From Ctena decussata (Eukaryota > Mollusca > Bivalvia > Lucinida > Lucinidae), in contig OZ022499.1 of assembly GCA_963989385.1 (NCBI GenBank), positions 37,510,866 through 37,574,865 on the forward strand: 64,000 nt of DNA, in the 5' to 3' direction. This document shows, in pieces, positions 11,126 to 23,277 of this stretch. Below the pieces are notes generated by a model. It ran no database searches and had not been told where the DNA came from. It worked only from the letters and a program-made list of their open reading frames with translations. The stretch's first letter is position 1, and each line of letters starts with the position of its first letter. The position numbers and the translations under genes were made by a program.

Positions 11126-11670
11126 CCAGCCATTCATACATCTATCCACCAAAGAGGTCCATTTATTCAGAATCAGTTTGAAAGTTTAGTAAGGCAAGCG
11201 CATGCAGATAACTTTCTTTTTGTCTCGTAGCCAATATGTGTATGCTTAACGTGTTATACAAAAGCTTATAGAAACAAAAGTATATCGATGAGAACACTTA
11301 AGTAACAATTTTAAATATTTGATTATTAGACCTCAGCTCAAAAAAAGAAGCCACAAACATGACACGGTCTTCACAATCTCATCGTGCAATTTCAAGTTTG
11401 TGCTGACTATGCATTTCACCAATTTCATAAATTGCTAAAATATTTCAAGGAACAACTGATGTTTTCTCGTAGACATTACTACAAAATATATTCAGTTGAA
11501 CGGCAATACTTTCAATAGTCAGTTGCCCAGAATGTCCAATTATGTTGCAACATTTTGAAGAAGGGTCGAAGTCTAAGACAACAAGAGTTTTAATGCAACT
11601 GATTCCCTGCTCATTTCCATAGAACGAAATTTTCGAACCTTTCTGCAATTGAGGCATTTCTCTGGAAGAC

Positions 11671-11831
11671 TATAAAATTTCATAAACTTGACTTCAAAGC
11701 GATCCTTTCAACCGAGTCACCTTGTAAGACATTCAGTTTTTAGTAAACAAAATGGTTGTTTTGATTTGAGTTGAAATCTTTATGCTTTTAACCTGCCCTG
11801 AAAAATATGCACTTTTTTACCTAAATTACAT

Positions 11832-11881
<50 letters not shown>

Positions 11882-12850
11882 GCCATAGACGTGGGTAGAA
11901 TTAATTTGGGATCAAAATTTGTGCAGTTACATGTAGTAATTTCGACCCTTTTTAAAAAATATGGCAATTAACTGAAAATTCCGTGTGGTTGTCGATCGAA
12001 AGTAAATGACTCTCAAAGTGGGGATGCGTTGCACCACTGTCGTCTATGGGAAAATATTAAATGTTCGTTTACATATGTTGAGCAGCGTGTCTTTAAAAAC
12101 AATAATTCAAGCATCAGAACTCAAAATCTGACAATAGGGAACGTAATGGAAACTAGAGATATCAAGGTGCATGGGTACATCTCGATGTTGTTTACTGTCA
12201 TTTTTACAAAGGGATACAATCTTTCAGACTTCCTGACGGCGTTACCATTCCAAAATGGGGTCAACTCTAACAGGAATAAATTTGCTCTCAGGGAGCAAAT
12301 TCTTGCCAGTTTAAATTAAACCCCTTAGAAAGGGCGGCAAAATATAAATTACCGAGTTGCTTTCTCTGGTAGTTTACTCGTTCATCTTGATGGTGCACGT
12401 ACTATCTTATTTGCTGATACGGTTGGTGTTACAGAATTGCTACAATAAGGTGTGTCGCAAATACTGATGGCGCTAAAAACCTTGTTGATTTCAAAGATAT
12501 AATATTTCGCTTAATCTAGCTCTAACAAGTAATAGATCGGACGGAGAAGATTGAACATGCAACCTCGTGATTGTACCTTCCGATCTCACATATAATTATC
12601 ATTTCGATTTAATGATAATAGGCCTTGAACATAATTTCTTATGATGCACCTTTGTTCTACGGCATACATTGAAAAGAAATGGTAACGACTATTCAAAAAC
12701 AGTAACTTGTTTACTTGTAAACGTGTCTCTCTTTTCCATCCATTTCAATTTGTATTCCGTTTTCAATTTGTATAAACACCTACATGTATTTGACTCATCC
12801 CTTGAGATATCAAGAAATTCAAAAAAATGGGTGCAATGCAGTTTTGCAGT
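11671..12850 (+). repeat. 1.18-kb tandem duplication, copy 1 (uninterrupted)
   Basis: This unit begins tataaaatttcata and runs until the same sequence restarts at 12851. It contains a CA microsatellite, the caattaactgaa segment, a tcaactctaacaggaa segment and the stretch ending cacctacatgtatttgactc. Copy 2 has the same order but carries two insertions. I see no coding frame with a recognised domain; the 96- and 84-codon frames have partial equivalents in copy 2 that are frameshifted. Copy 1 therefore serves as the empty-site reference for both insertions. Confidence 0.85.
11835..11881 (+). repeat. (CA)n microsatellite
   Basis: About 23 CA units; the orthologous run in the second duplication copy is at 13015-13066. 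Confidence 0.95.
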
Positions 12851-13012
12851 TATAAAATTTCATAGACGTGACTTCAAAGCGATTCTTTCAACCGAGTCAC
12901 CTTGTAAGACACTCAGGTTTTAGTAAACAAAATAGTTTTGTTTTGATTTGGGTTGAAATCTTCATGCTTTTAACCTGCCCTGAAAACATGCACTTTTTTA
13001 GCTAAATTACAT

Positions 13013-13014
<2 letters not shown>

Positions 13015-13066
<52 letters not shown>
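13015..13066 (+). repeat. (CA)n microsatellite
   Basis: About 25 CA units, homologous in position to the run at 11835. Confidence 0.95.
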
Positions 13067-13069
<3 letters not shown>

Positions 13070-13284
13070 CCATTGACGTCGGCAGAATTAATTTGGGATC
13101 AAAACTTGTGCATTAACATGTAGTAATTTCGACCCTCTTTGAAAATATGGCAATTAACTGAATACTCCGTGAGGTTGTCGATCGAAAGTAAATGACTCTT
13201 AAAGCGGGGATGCGTTGAACCACTGTCGTCTATGGGAAAATATTAAGTGCTCGTTTACATATGTTGAGCAGTGTATCTTGAAAC

Positions 13285-16200
13285 AAGTCGCCCAAGGGCA
13301 ACGATCGCTCACCTGCCAGTATATGCTCAGGTCAAGTGGCCAGAATGCAAGCTTTCGGCTCAGGCAGGCTAATAAACGGGCTGCAATTCTATAGGATTGG
13401 ATAGTGAGTGTGTAAACTGTTCCATCATTGCCACTTCAAATGACCTTGACCTCTAGTATTTATAGAAGTTGAAGTTGACTGCATTTCCATATCACAGAGC
13501 TCAACAGCAACAGAAAAATGCACTTTTTCAGATTTTCCCATTCAAAAGCTTAAGGGACCAAATTTGACCTTGCCATAAAATAGGTCAAGGTCAACCTAAG
13601 GTCATCATTTATATAAACTTTGTAGTACTAGAGTCCATAATGCCACATACCAAGTTTCAAGGCAATCGGCCTAGTGGTTCTTGAGAAGAAGAATTTTTAA
13701 GGTTTTTACCATAAATGGGCATGGTGGCCATCTTGGTCATGTGATCTGGGATAAATATATAATCTTTTGTTTCTTTATACTGTTAAGGCTCTATATGAAA
13801 TTTGGCTTCAATCAGCCCAGTGATTTCTGAGGAGAAGTCCTTTGTAAATGTTGACGACGGATGACGACGACAATAACCTTGACCTCTAGTATTCGTAGGG
13901 GTTGACGATGACTGAATGTCCGTATCACAAAGGACAATAGTAACAGAAAAATGCACTTTTTCTGCTTTTCCAATTCAAAAGCTCAAGGGACCAAATTTGT
14001 CCTTGCCATAAAACAGGCCAAGGTCAACCTAAGATCATCATTTATGTAAGCTTTGTAGTACTGGAGTCAAAGACGCTACATATTAAGTTTCAAGGCAATC
14101 AGGCCAGTGGTTCTGGAGTAGAAGATTTTTTAAGGTTTTTACCATATATGAGCATGGCGGCCATCTTGGTCATGTGACCTGGGCCAAATATATAAACTAT
14201 CGTTCCCCTATCCTGTTAAGACTCTATAAGCAATTTGGCTCCAATCGGCTTAATGGTTTCTGAGGAGAAGATGTTTGAAAATGATGACACCCAATGGACA
14301 AATGACCTTTGGTCAAGGTCACTAAATGACCTTGACCTCTCATATCCATAGCTCATATTCATGTGACCTAGGCCAATTATATAAACTATCGTTCCCACAT
14401 CCTGTTAAGTCTTTATATGATATTTGGATTCAATCGGACCAATGCTTTCTGAGGAGAAGATGAAAATGACCTTGACCTCTCATATCCATAGGTGTGTAAA
14501 TTGACTACATTTCCATATCACAGAGCACAAAAGCAACAGAAAAATGCACTTTTTCAGATTTTCCCATTCAAAAGCTTAAGGGACCAAATTTGACCTTGTC
14601 ATAAAATAGGTCAAGGTCAACCCAAGGTCATCATTTATAGAAATTTTGCAGTACTAGAGTCTAAAATCATACATACAAGGTTTCAAGGCAATCGGCCCTG
14701 TGGTTCTGGAGAAGAAGATTTTAAAGGTTTTTACCATATATGGGCATGGCGGCCATCTTGGTCATGTGACCTGGGCCAAATAAATAAACTATCGTTCCCC
14801 TATCCTGTTAAGACTCTATAAGCAATTCGGCTTTAATCGGCCCAATGGTTTCTGAGGAGAAGATTTTTGAAAATGATGACACCCAATGGACAAATGACCT
14901 TTGGTCAAGGTCACTAAATGACCTTGACCTCTCATATCCATAGCTGTTGAAATTGACTACATTTCCATATCACAAAGCACAACAGAAACAGAACGAGTGG
15001 TTTCAGAGGAGAAGATGTTTGAAAATCTTGACGACGGATGGTCTGACGGAATGACCTTGACCTTTAGTGACATAATATCTTCATCTGGTCATTTAGTCGA
15101 CCATGTATACCAAGTATTGTACCTTAGACTTAAATAGTTTCTGAGAAATCCACTGTTTAAGCGTTTTCCCATATAAAAGCCTAACGTACCAAAGTTGACC
15201 ATGCCGTAAATTAGGTCAAGGTCAACGCAAGGTCATGATTTGTATAAATTATAATAAGCCGGCATGCCCGATGCTACATACCAAGTTTCAAGGTCATAGG
15301 CCTTTTGGTTCTGGAGAAGACGATTTTTGAAGGGTTTTACCATATATGGGCATGGCGGCCAGCTTGGTCATGTGACCCGGACCCCGGGTATAAACTTTCG
15401 TTCCCCCATCCCACTGAGACTCCATATGAAATTTGGCTTCAATCGGCTTAGTGGTTTCAGAGGAGAAGATGTTTGAAAATCTTGACGACGGATGGTCCGA
15501 CAGAATGACCTTGATCTTAAGTGACATAATATCTTCATCTGGTCATTTAGTCGACCATGTATACCAAGTATTGTACCTTAGACTTAGATAGTTTCTGAGA
15601 AATCCACTGTTTAAGCGTTTTCCAATATAAAAGCCTAACGTACTAAAGTTGACCATGCCGTAAATTAGGTCAAGGTCAACGCAAGGTCATGATTTGTATA
15701 AACTATGATGGGCCGGCATGCCCTATGCTACACACCAAGTTTCAAGATCATAGGCCTTTTGGTTCTGGAGAAGAAGATTTTTAGGGGTTTTTACCATATA
15801 TGGGCATGGCGGCCATCTTGATCATGTGACCCAGACCCCGGGTATAAAATTTAGTTTCTTATCCCACTGAGACTCCATATGAAATTTGGCTTCAATCGGC
15901 CTAGTGGTTTCAGAGGAGAAGATGTTTGAAAATCTTGACGACGGATGGTCCGACGGAATGACCTTGACCTTTAGTGACATAATATCTTCATCTGGTTTTT
16001 TAGTCGACCATGTATACCAAGTATTGTACCTTAGACTTAAATAGTTTCTGAGAAATCCACTGTTTAAGCGTTTTCCCATATAAAAGGTTAACGTACCAAA
16101 GTTGACCATGCCGTAAATTAGGTCAAGGTCAACGCAAGGTCATGATTTGTATAAGTTATGATGGGCCGGCATGCCCGATGCTACATACCAAGTTTCAAGG

Positions 16201-16473
16201 TTATAGGCGTTTTGGTTCTGGAGTAGAAGATTTTTGAAGGGTTTTTACCATATATGGGCATGGTGGCCATCTTGGTCATTTGACCTGGGCCAAATATATA
16301 AACTTTCGTTCCCCCATCCTGTTAAGGCTCCATATGAAATTTGGCTTCAATCCACCCAGTTGTTTCTGAGAAGAAGATGTTTAAAAGTGTGGACGCCGAC
16401 GACGCCGACGCCGACGACGACGGACGACGGACCAAGGCTATACTATAAGCTCAACTTGACAGGTGAGCTAAAA
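13285..16473 (+). mobile_element. Tandem-core element B (~454-bp monomers), plus orientation
   Basis: Starts aagtcgcccaagggcaacga (a short hairpin) then tcgctcacctg. Diverged monomers follow, then three very regular ones (landmark ggtttcagaggagaagatg near 14998, 15452 and 15906, with a related unit near 16360; spacing 454). A gacgac/gccgac tract lies at about 16391-16431, and a terminal hairpin agctcaacttgacaggtgagct (abridged, 16448-16470) is followed by an A run. It has the same end structure and core sequence as element A (5615-8084), in the other orientation. Comparison with copy 1 of the duplication shows ACA at both edges, so a short imperfect target duplication is possible; the exact ends are uncertain by 1-3 bp. 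No transposase; non-autonomous. Confidence 0.8.
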
Positions 16474-17106
16474 TACAATACTTCAACGATAAGTACTCAA
16501 AATCTGACAGAAAGAAACGTAATGGAAACTAGTGTATCAGGGTACATCTCGATGTTATTTACTGTCATTTTTCAAAGGCATACAATCTTTCAGACTTCCT
16601 GATGGCGTTTCCATTCCAAAATGGGGTCAACTCTAACAGGAAAGAATTTGCACCCAGGAGTAGATTCTTTTCCGTTAGAGTTGACCCTATTAGAACGGTA
16701 GGTAAAATAAAGATGGCAGATATGCTTCATTTGATATTTTACACGTTCACCTTAATGGCGCGCGTACTATCTTATTTACTCCTGATTTATACAAACTATG
16801 TGTTTCTGTGACAGAATTGCCAAATAAGGTTCAACAGTCTTTGTGGTCGTGTCGCAAATATTGGTAGCACAAAAATCCTTGTTGATTCCAAAGATATTAT
16901 ATTTCGCTTAATCTAGCTCTAACAAGTATTAGATCTGACGGAGAAGATTGAACATGCAACCTCGTGATTGTACCTTCCGATCTCACATATACATGTAATT
17001 ATCTTTTCGGTTTAAGGATGTTTAGGCCTGTATCATAACTTCTTATGGTGTCCTTTGTTCTACGGCATATAGGCAAAAAATAATAATAAATATTCAAAAA
17101 CATAAA

Positions 17107-17226
17107 TGAGCCGCAACACGAGAAAACCAACTATCTGGTCGTGCGCCCAGCGCAGACTCAGATCGGCTGATATTAGTCTGCGCGGGGCGCACAACCAGAT
17201 TGTTGGTTTTCTCGTGTCGCGGCTCA
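17107..17226. mobile_element. Family P palindromic MITE, copy 4 (internally deleted)
   Basis: Only 120 bp and an almost perfect palindrome: TGAGCCGCAACACGAGAAAA at the left, complement at the right, with the central half missing. Copy 1 of the surrounding duplication shows the site without the element (near 12705-12712). Confidence 0.85.
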
Positions 17227-17338
17227 ATTGTTTACTTGTAAACGTGTCTCTCTTTTCCGTTCTGTTACTGGATAGCAAACTTATTCTTAACGCATTCAGT
17301 TTGTATAAACACCTATTAGTCTCACCCCTTTAGATATC

Positions 17339-19057
17339 AAAACGGATGTACCTTACATACTTTTAGCCAAAAGTTACTTTACAGGGTATATCAATATCGA
17401 ATGAATTGTTAGCTATTTTTCTTTTGAAAACATGTACATTTTTATAAGCTCGTCATCCACTCTCTGCAGTAGCTCCAAACAAGGTTTCAAATGTTATCGG
17501 AGATAAGGCTTTAAGACTTGACTAATAGGCCTATTTACTTATGTATTAATTCAAAGGGAGGCAAGTTCAGTATGAAGCAACGCGAAAGCTCCTTATATTT
17601 TTTCGGAAAATGTTACCACAATTGATTTTGTGAGTACTTAAGTAATTAACGATGCTTTGGATATCACTATTATCTTCATCTTCAAACTGCATTAAATGTG
17701 TTTCAGATACAAGTCAAAAGTGTCTTGTCCGAAGATTTTTAAATCAATTTGGACACATTTGTTTCTTGGCATTTATCTTGCATTTCATATTAAAAACATA
17801 TATAAATGGCATACCACCTAATAGCCCATTGACTTAAGTTTTCAAAATTGTAAATGATTTGATAATCAGGTGGCCCACAGAGAAACTGGACAAAACAATG
17901 CAAGGTATATCCCCTAATAATGAAAACATTTTCATTTAATGAAACTTAACATAAAACAAAAAATAGTATTCTAGATATATTTCCACATAGAATATTTAGT
18001 GTTAAAATGTTGCTGTCATTTATAATAAATTATAAAAATTTATTCTTTTTTAAAGTTGAAAAAACACTAAAGAATGGGCTCTGTGTTCTTTTTATGAATC
18101 AAATACAGACTGTTTAACACAAATTAATACCAGGATATAAAATTTTATACTATTAGGTAACATTTACATTTTCTGAAACTGCTACATTTGTAGATTTCAG
18201 AAATAAGAGAATTCAGTCACTCAGAAAACCTTAAAAAATCACCTCTGGTGAAACGTAAAATTTCAATCTTAGCTGAGGCGATAGTGACCTTTTTATTCAC
18301 ACCAATGGTGAATTGTTTGCGAATATCCAGTGTAAGGAACTCATCAAAGACCGAGTGCTTGACAATTTCAGCCCATAAGGGGGGAATTTGTCATCTTATT
18401 ATCATGATTCTTTTTTTAAGTATATTAAAATTTTGCGGAACGGAACAGAGAAATTCTACAGAATATATGGCATTGTTAATTTATAAGATTGACAAGGGAG
18501 CTAATCATTGTGCTTTATTATGCAAATAAAGCAACTAATTTTATTATAATAATCAATAATTACTAATTCGAGAAACGGGGAGGGTGCGTACCGCTGAGCC
18601 ACTTGGGGAACGTCGTTAGGAGAATTGAACTGAACTGAACTGAACTGAGGGTGCCTTCGGCGAGTTTCATAAATTTCATATGAAATAACCACGAGTGTAA
18701 GATTCTGTTTATCATATGACCCTGTAATATGGGATTATAACGCCTTCAAACTGAACATTATTCAAATAAGAAAACGCATTGTCGACACGGAGATTGTCAG
18801 TGACGTTACGTGTACGGGTCAAAGTGTTATTTCACGTGTGGTCATACGATTTTTATGACACGACGTTATCGACTGTATATGATAAATTCTTTCTTTGTTT
18901 TTAGCTGCAAACAGAAAAAAATAAGAAAAATAACGATACAAGTTGCACCCACTGCTAACCTAAAAAACTGAAAAAAGCGACGAACTCTTCCAAATACAGC
19001 TACACTCCACAAACTGGATTACAAATAGTACGCCGGGCTCGTGCCTGGTTCATGCAG
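17339..19057. other. No gene recognised; (ACTGA)n run
   Basis: AT-rich sequence without a recognised coding domain. At about 18626-18648 there is an (ACTGA)n run of four to five units. Next to it, on the minus strand, the string agtggctcagcggta resembles a Pol III A box, so a decayed SINE is possible. Nothing else is supported. Confidence 0.35.
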
Positions 19058-19298
19058 TGAGCAGAGACACAACAAAACAAAGAACAACGTGGCATGTAAA
19101 CACAGCGAAGACTCATATCAGCCTATGCATCCGCCAAGTTAGATCAGTCTTCGTTGTCGGCATGGTGGTAACTGAGCCCCTAAGCTACCCTTTATGCTGA
19201 TATACTTTATACTGATTAGACTGGGCGGCTGCCTAGGCTGATCTTAGTCTTCGCTGGGCACACATGCAACTTTGTTAGTTTTGTCCTGTCGCGGCTCA
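19058..19298. mobile_element. Family P palindromic MITE, copy 5
   Basis: The right end is well kept (ttttgtcctgtcgcggctca); the left end is decayed (tgagcagagacacaacaaaa). The central actcatatcagcct / aggctgatcttagt arms are clear. Confidence 0.8.
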
Positions 19299-19467
19299 AA
19301 TGAAAAGATATGATGTAACAAATATGAGGACCTAGCAGATTTACAGACATTGGAACTCTGGGACAAAGAAAACCGTCAGCTAAACTCCAAATAGACCGAC
19401 CAAAACTTCCACTAATGATAATAATAATAAAACAATCAGTTAATGATTTTACAATTATTTTAGTATA

Positions 19468-19521
<54 letters not shown>
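19468..19521 (+). repeat. (ATT)n microsatellite
   Basis: About 18 units; it produces a poly-Asn run in a minus-strand open frame, which is not a gene. Confidence 0.95.
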
Positions 19522-19574
19522 GTGCATAAATGGAGAGAAAAGGAGAACCTCCTATTATCATCAAGCATAACTAC

Positions 19575-19859
19575 ACCGGGCCGCGTAGCGCAGTCGGTAG
19601 CGCGTCTGACTCAAGAGCCAGTATTCCCGGGTTTGATACCCGGTCCGGCCACTTACTTTCGTTTTCCCCTTCACTTATTCAAGATAGGCAGTTGCCAGTT
19701 ACTGGCGAAAAGTATGTGCACTTAGTACTGGTAAACCGCAAAGAAGGTATAAACCTGCCAAGGAATAGTGTGGTTTGGTAAACTGGCCGTCCCGATATGA
19801 GCACAGCTGTTTACCGTGAACGTGAAGCAACAACACAACAACAACAACAACAACAACAG
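19575..19859 (+). mobile_element. tRNA-headed SINE, V-SINE/RUDI-like, copy 1
   Basis: A 285-bp insert flanked by a perfect 10-bp direct repeat GCATAACTAC (19565-19574 and 19860-19869). The head is tRNA-like with an A box (tagcgcagtcgg, 19586-19597) and a B box (ggtttgatacc, 19630-19640). A body shared with the copy at 46428 follows (agttactggcg, gtgcacttagtactggt, caggaatagtgtggtt, tttaccgtg). The tail is a (CAA)n microsatellite. The head has the anticodon-loop-like string ctcaaga, but the target duplication and body show this is a retroposon and not a tRNA gene. The name RUDI-like rests on knowledge of bivalve V-SINEs, not on a search. Confidence 0.9.
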
Positions 19860-19869
19860 GCATAACTAC

Positions 19870-20429
19870 TGTTGTGTCACTAAGTATATCTTCATACTTA
19901 TTAAAGCCCTCCCGGGGATTAGTTTATTTTGTCAAAAACGAAGCAGCCTCGTTTCTAAGGTTAATATTCCGATTCCGAGGGCGAAATTTCCTTGTCCCGT
20001 ACCTATACGTATATGTCCTTTCATATCTGGCACTAATAACGCCAGCCAAGTTGAATTTTCAAAAATTCAGCATTCTGTTTGGTATGCAAGTAAATCTATT
20101 CTCCGCGTGTTTCACCTGATTTTTCACATGTTACCTCAATCAGGACCGGATAAAATCACGTGTAGTTTATGTATCGATATAATAGGAGCTCACATAGCTG
20201 CGTCGTCAAGTGAAGTTGGTATTTCAGACGATGATGTCATGTAAAGTGCAAAATGATGTCAGCTTATGCCACACGGGACGTTAACGTAAAGAACCGAATG
20301 TCTGTCGTTTGTTGCGACAGCTACTTTCAAACGTTGATAGAAACCCCACAAACTTTAATGCTAAATTATGTGCTTCTTGGAGATCAACTCTTGGTAATCA
20401 AAAGATATGCAAGAAAAAGTATCTGTCAT
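19870..20429. other. Nothing recognised
   Basis: A 142-codon plus-strand frame (19816-20244) begins in the SINE tail and runs into this stretch; it shows no domain and I do not call it. Short similarity to 35600-35700 (gatgtca/gacctca, acgttaacgtaaa/agtcaacgtaaa, ctgtcgt/cggtcgt) suggests that both are flanks of one larger repeat. Confidence 0.3.
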
Positions 20430-20549
20430 GGGTGAGAGTTGCGGATAGAAAAGTCCGTCTCTTTGGATTACTGTTCGGCATTACTCGGCAAGCCTCGTGA
20501 TGCCAAACAGTAACCCTCTTGACGGATTTTTCGATCCGCATCTCACACC
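20430..20549. repeat. Foldback hairpin, 'TTCGGCAAGCCTCG' loop family, copy 2
   Basis: Arms gggtgagagttgcggat + agaaaagtccgtc and the complement gacggatttttcg + atccgcatctcacacc. Inner arms ggattactgttcggca and tgccaaacagtaaccc surround actcggcaagcctcgtga. Related copies lie at 8406 and 35783. Confidence 0.75.
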
Positions 20550-20726
20550 AATGAAACATGCATAATCTGCATTGCAAGACTAAAATGTCTTACGGCTTAT
20601 GCACACAGCCAGATTCTAAATCATTCGTGAAATCTGCTCATACATAATTATATACATGCTGATTAGTTCTTCGCTATGATATATATTTCTCAGAATCCGT
20701 AGAATATTCGTGCATTTCCATTAAAT

Positions 20727-20962
20727 TGAGCCGCGACACGACAAAAACCAACAAAGTGGCATGTGCGCCTAGCGAAGACTCAGGTCAGCCTGGACATCCG
20801 CACAGTCTGAGAAGAGTCTTCGCTTGCGCTGACAGAGTATTTAAGGGTCTAATATCCTCTATGCCAACAGCGAAGACTGCTCAGACTGAACGGATGCCCA
20901 GATGGCTCTGAAGGGATCGCTGGGCGCACATGCCATTTAGTTTGTATTTCGTGTCGCGGCTA
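20727..20962. mobile_element. Family P palindromic MITE, copy 6
   Basis: Left end TGAGCCGCGACACGACAAAA; right end tttcgtgtcgcggcta (last bases decayed). The interior is partly rearranged around cagagtatttaagggtc. Confidence 0.85.
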
Positions 20963-21661
20963 ATTTTCTTGTAGAATCTACCCGCAGTCTTAGCTGAATC
21001 GATCCTGTTTGCAAAAATCTAAGGAGGCGAGCTGCAGCGGATATTTTTTTTTTCATATTATACCACAAATTATAACAAGCCTTGATTCCATTGTATAATC
21101 ATCTTAAAAGCACGCTGAGTCTTGAACGTCTCCAGTTACAGACGCACCAAGATATTTATAACAATAATTCTTAGATATCAACAAGTTTTTATGAAATATA
21201 CTAGCTCCCGCTGCTTTAAACAATTACATGATATCAAATATGATTTCATGATTGGGCATAATTGACCAAAACTCGGCATATGATAGACTTATACCGTTTC
21301 AGAAATGTCTAGGCGTCATTAGACTCGCTATGATACCGACATATACAGAAATACGGGCAGTTCGCACGATACGAAGAGTGTTTCTCACTTCGAAAATAAG
21401 AAATATTAGACATAAATGGTGGCGGAATTAAAGGTAAACACATTCAATAAATATAATATGACAAGAAGCATTGCACAGAGATCTTATATTGGTTTGTAGC
21501 TTAGATATCTAACCGAGATCCGTTCTGGGATAAAAGTAGCTCTTACTCTAGTAGTGTTGTAATACTGCAATATGTCGCATAAGGCTGTAAGGAAGGAGCC
21601 TTTATGTGCATGAAACACACTTTTACAAAGAACATATCATAGCAGATTCTGTTCATGCACA
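20963..21661. other. Nothing recognised
   Basis: AT-rich, with no element ends or coding domain. Confidence 0.3.
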
Positions 21662-22720
21662 AAAATGTTCAGGTATGAGGGTACATCGTGTCTCTCGGGA
21701 TTTTTTTTATAAAAGGGAAAACTTTTGTGAATTCCTGTTTGCTTCCGTGCTTTTTCTGAGCCCTTCCAAATTAGGGTCAACTCTTAAAAGGAAAAAACGC
21801 CGGAAGAGGGGTTAATTCTTTCGATATGGAGCTTGTCCTCGTTGCGAAGGGATGCAAAACGAAAAATAGTTGCTTCAACTCCAAGTGCACTCATTCACCT
21901 AAGTGCAACGCTGCTTTTACATCGGCCCGAATCTGATTTTATTATCGTTGAGAGTCCGACGGACCACACTACACTAATATAAGGTGAAGTATGATATAAC
22001 AATAAATAGCTGCCATGTGAAGTTAACACCAGTTTCAGTAAAGACCGGTACACTCTGGAACAATCAGAAGAAACGAAAAAAGACGTTACACTACTGATCC
22101 TCTTCATCAAGACACCGGCAACTTTGTTTCATTAAAAGAAAGGCTTCCCAAAAGCATTGGTTGCATGATAACTTCTCGGTATATGATTGACACCAAAACT
22201 AAGAAATAAAAACAAAAAGATAGGAAATGATAAGGAACTAATACATGTACGATCAGGTCACATATTTTGCTCTCAAAACCAAAAGGAAAACCTAAAACTT
22301 CATGTCCTGTCTTCACATTAAGAACTATCACTTTTTTGCAAAAAGGTGCAGCAATATTTATATTTTTACTGAGAGGCAAATGAAAGTATACACTCTTTTA
22401 ATGCATGCATTTAATTCATTTCTCTTGGATCAGTCCTGAAAATTTGCATGAGTCATTTCTACTCAAGGTACATCAATGTGGCATAGTAATATTACTTATT
22501 GAAACGCTAAACTAGTGGTAGATTTGCACAAGTCAGTAAATTGATATTCCATTTTTTTTTATTTTATTTTTTTGAACATTTTGGAAAAAAAGAAGGAAAG
22601 AAAATGTTCCTGTTCAAAATTCAGAGATAACCCCTAAAGGGACCTTCATATATTATTTCATAAAAGGGACTTTACTGTCTGAAAGTGAAATTTAGATATA
22701 TATAGGGTTTTGAGAAAGTT
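21662..22720 (+). repeat. 1.06-kb tandem duplication, copy 1 (uninterrupted)
   Basis: Begins aaaatgttcaggtatgaggg; the same sequence restarts at about 22721. The two copies are nearly identical: corresponding minus-strand frames at 21895 and 22987 differ at only three of 71 positions. Neither frame has a recognised domain. Copy 1 keeps the intact site ggtatatgattgacacc, where copy 2 received the 6.3-kb transposon. Confidence 0.9.
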
Positions 22721-23277
22721 CCAAAATGTTCAGGTATGAGGGTACATAGTGTTTCTCGTTTGTTTGTGTTTTTTTTTGTTTTGTTTTGTTTTTGTTTTTT
22801 ACAAAAGGGAAAACTTTTGTGAATTCCTGTTTGCTTCCGTGCTTTTTCTGAGCCCTTCCAAATTAGGATCAACTCTTAAGAGGAAAAAACGCCCGAAGAG
22901 GGGTTAATTCTTTCGATATGGAGCTTGTCCTCGTTGCGAAGGGATGCAAAACGAAAAATAGTTGCTTCAACTCCAAGTGCACTCATTCACCTAAGTGCAA
23001 CGCTGCTTTTACATCGGCCCGAATCTGATTTTATTATCGTTGAGAGTCCGACGGACCACACTACACTAATATAAGGTGAAGTATGATATAACAATAAATA
23101 GCTGCCATGTGAAGTTAACACCAGTTTCAGTAAAGACCGGTGCACTCTGGAACAATCAGAAGAAACGAAAAAAGACGCTACACTACTGACCCTCTTCATC
23201 AAAACACCGGCAACTTTGTTTCATTAAAAGAAAGGCTTCCCAAAAGCATTGGTTGCATGATGACTCCTCGGCATATG

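Larger units (their letters stand above)
12851..17338 (+). repeat. 1.18-kb tandem duplication, copy 2 (split by two insertions)
   Basis: The copy runs 12851 to about 13284, is interrupted by element B, resumes at about 16474 (tacttcaacgataagtactc against the copy 1 stretch attcaagcatcagaactc), is interrupted again by a family P MITE at 17107-17226, and ends near 17338. All flanking sequence is collinear with copy 1. Confidence 0.85.

Noticed and set aside
6119..16602. Protein family beginning MKGFYHIWAWRPSWS
   Set aside because: It is one stretch of the ~455-bp monomer read in the same frame at each copy. The frames end at different stops and show no domain.
19216..19527. Asn-rich protein
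   Set aside because: Product of the (ATT)n microsatellite joined to part of a family P MITE.
19575..19650. tRNA gene with CAA anticodon-like loop
   Set aside because: Same reason: SINE body, (CAA)n tail and a 10-bp target duplication.
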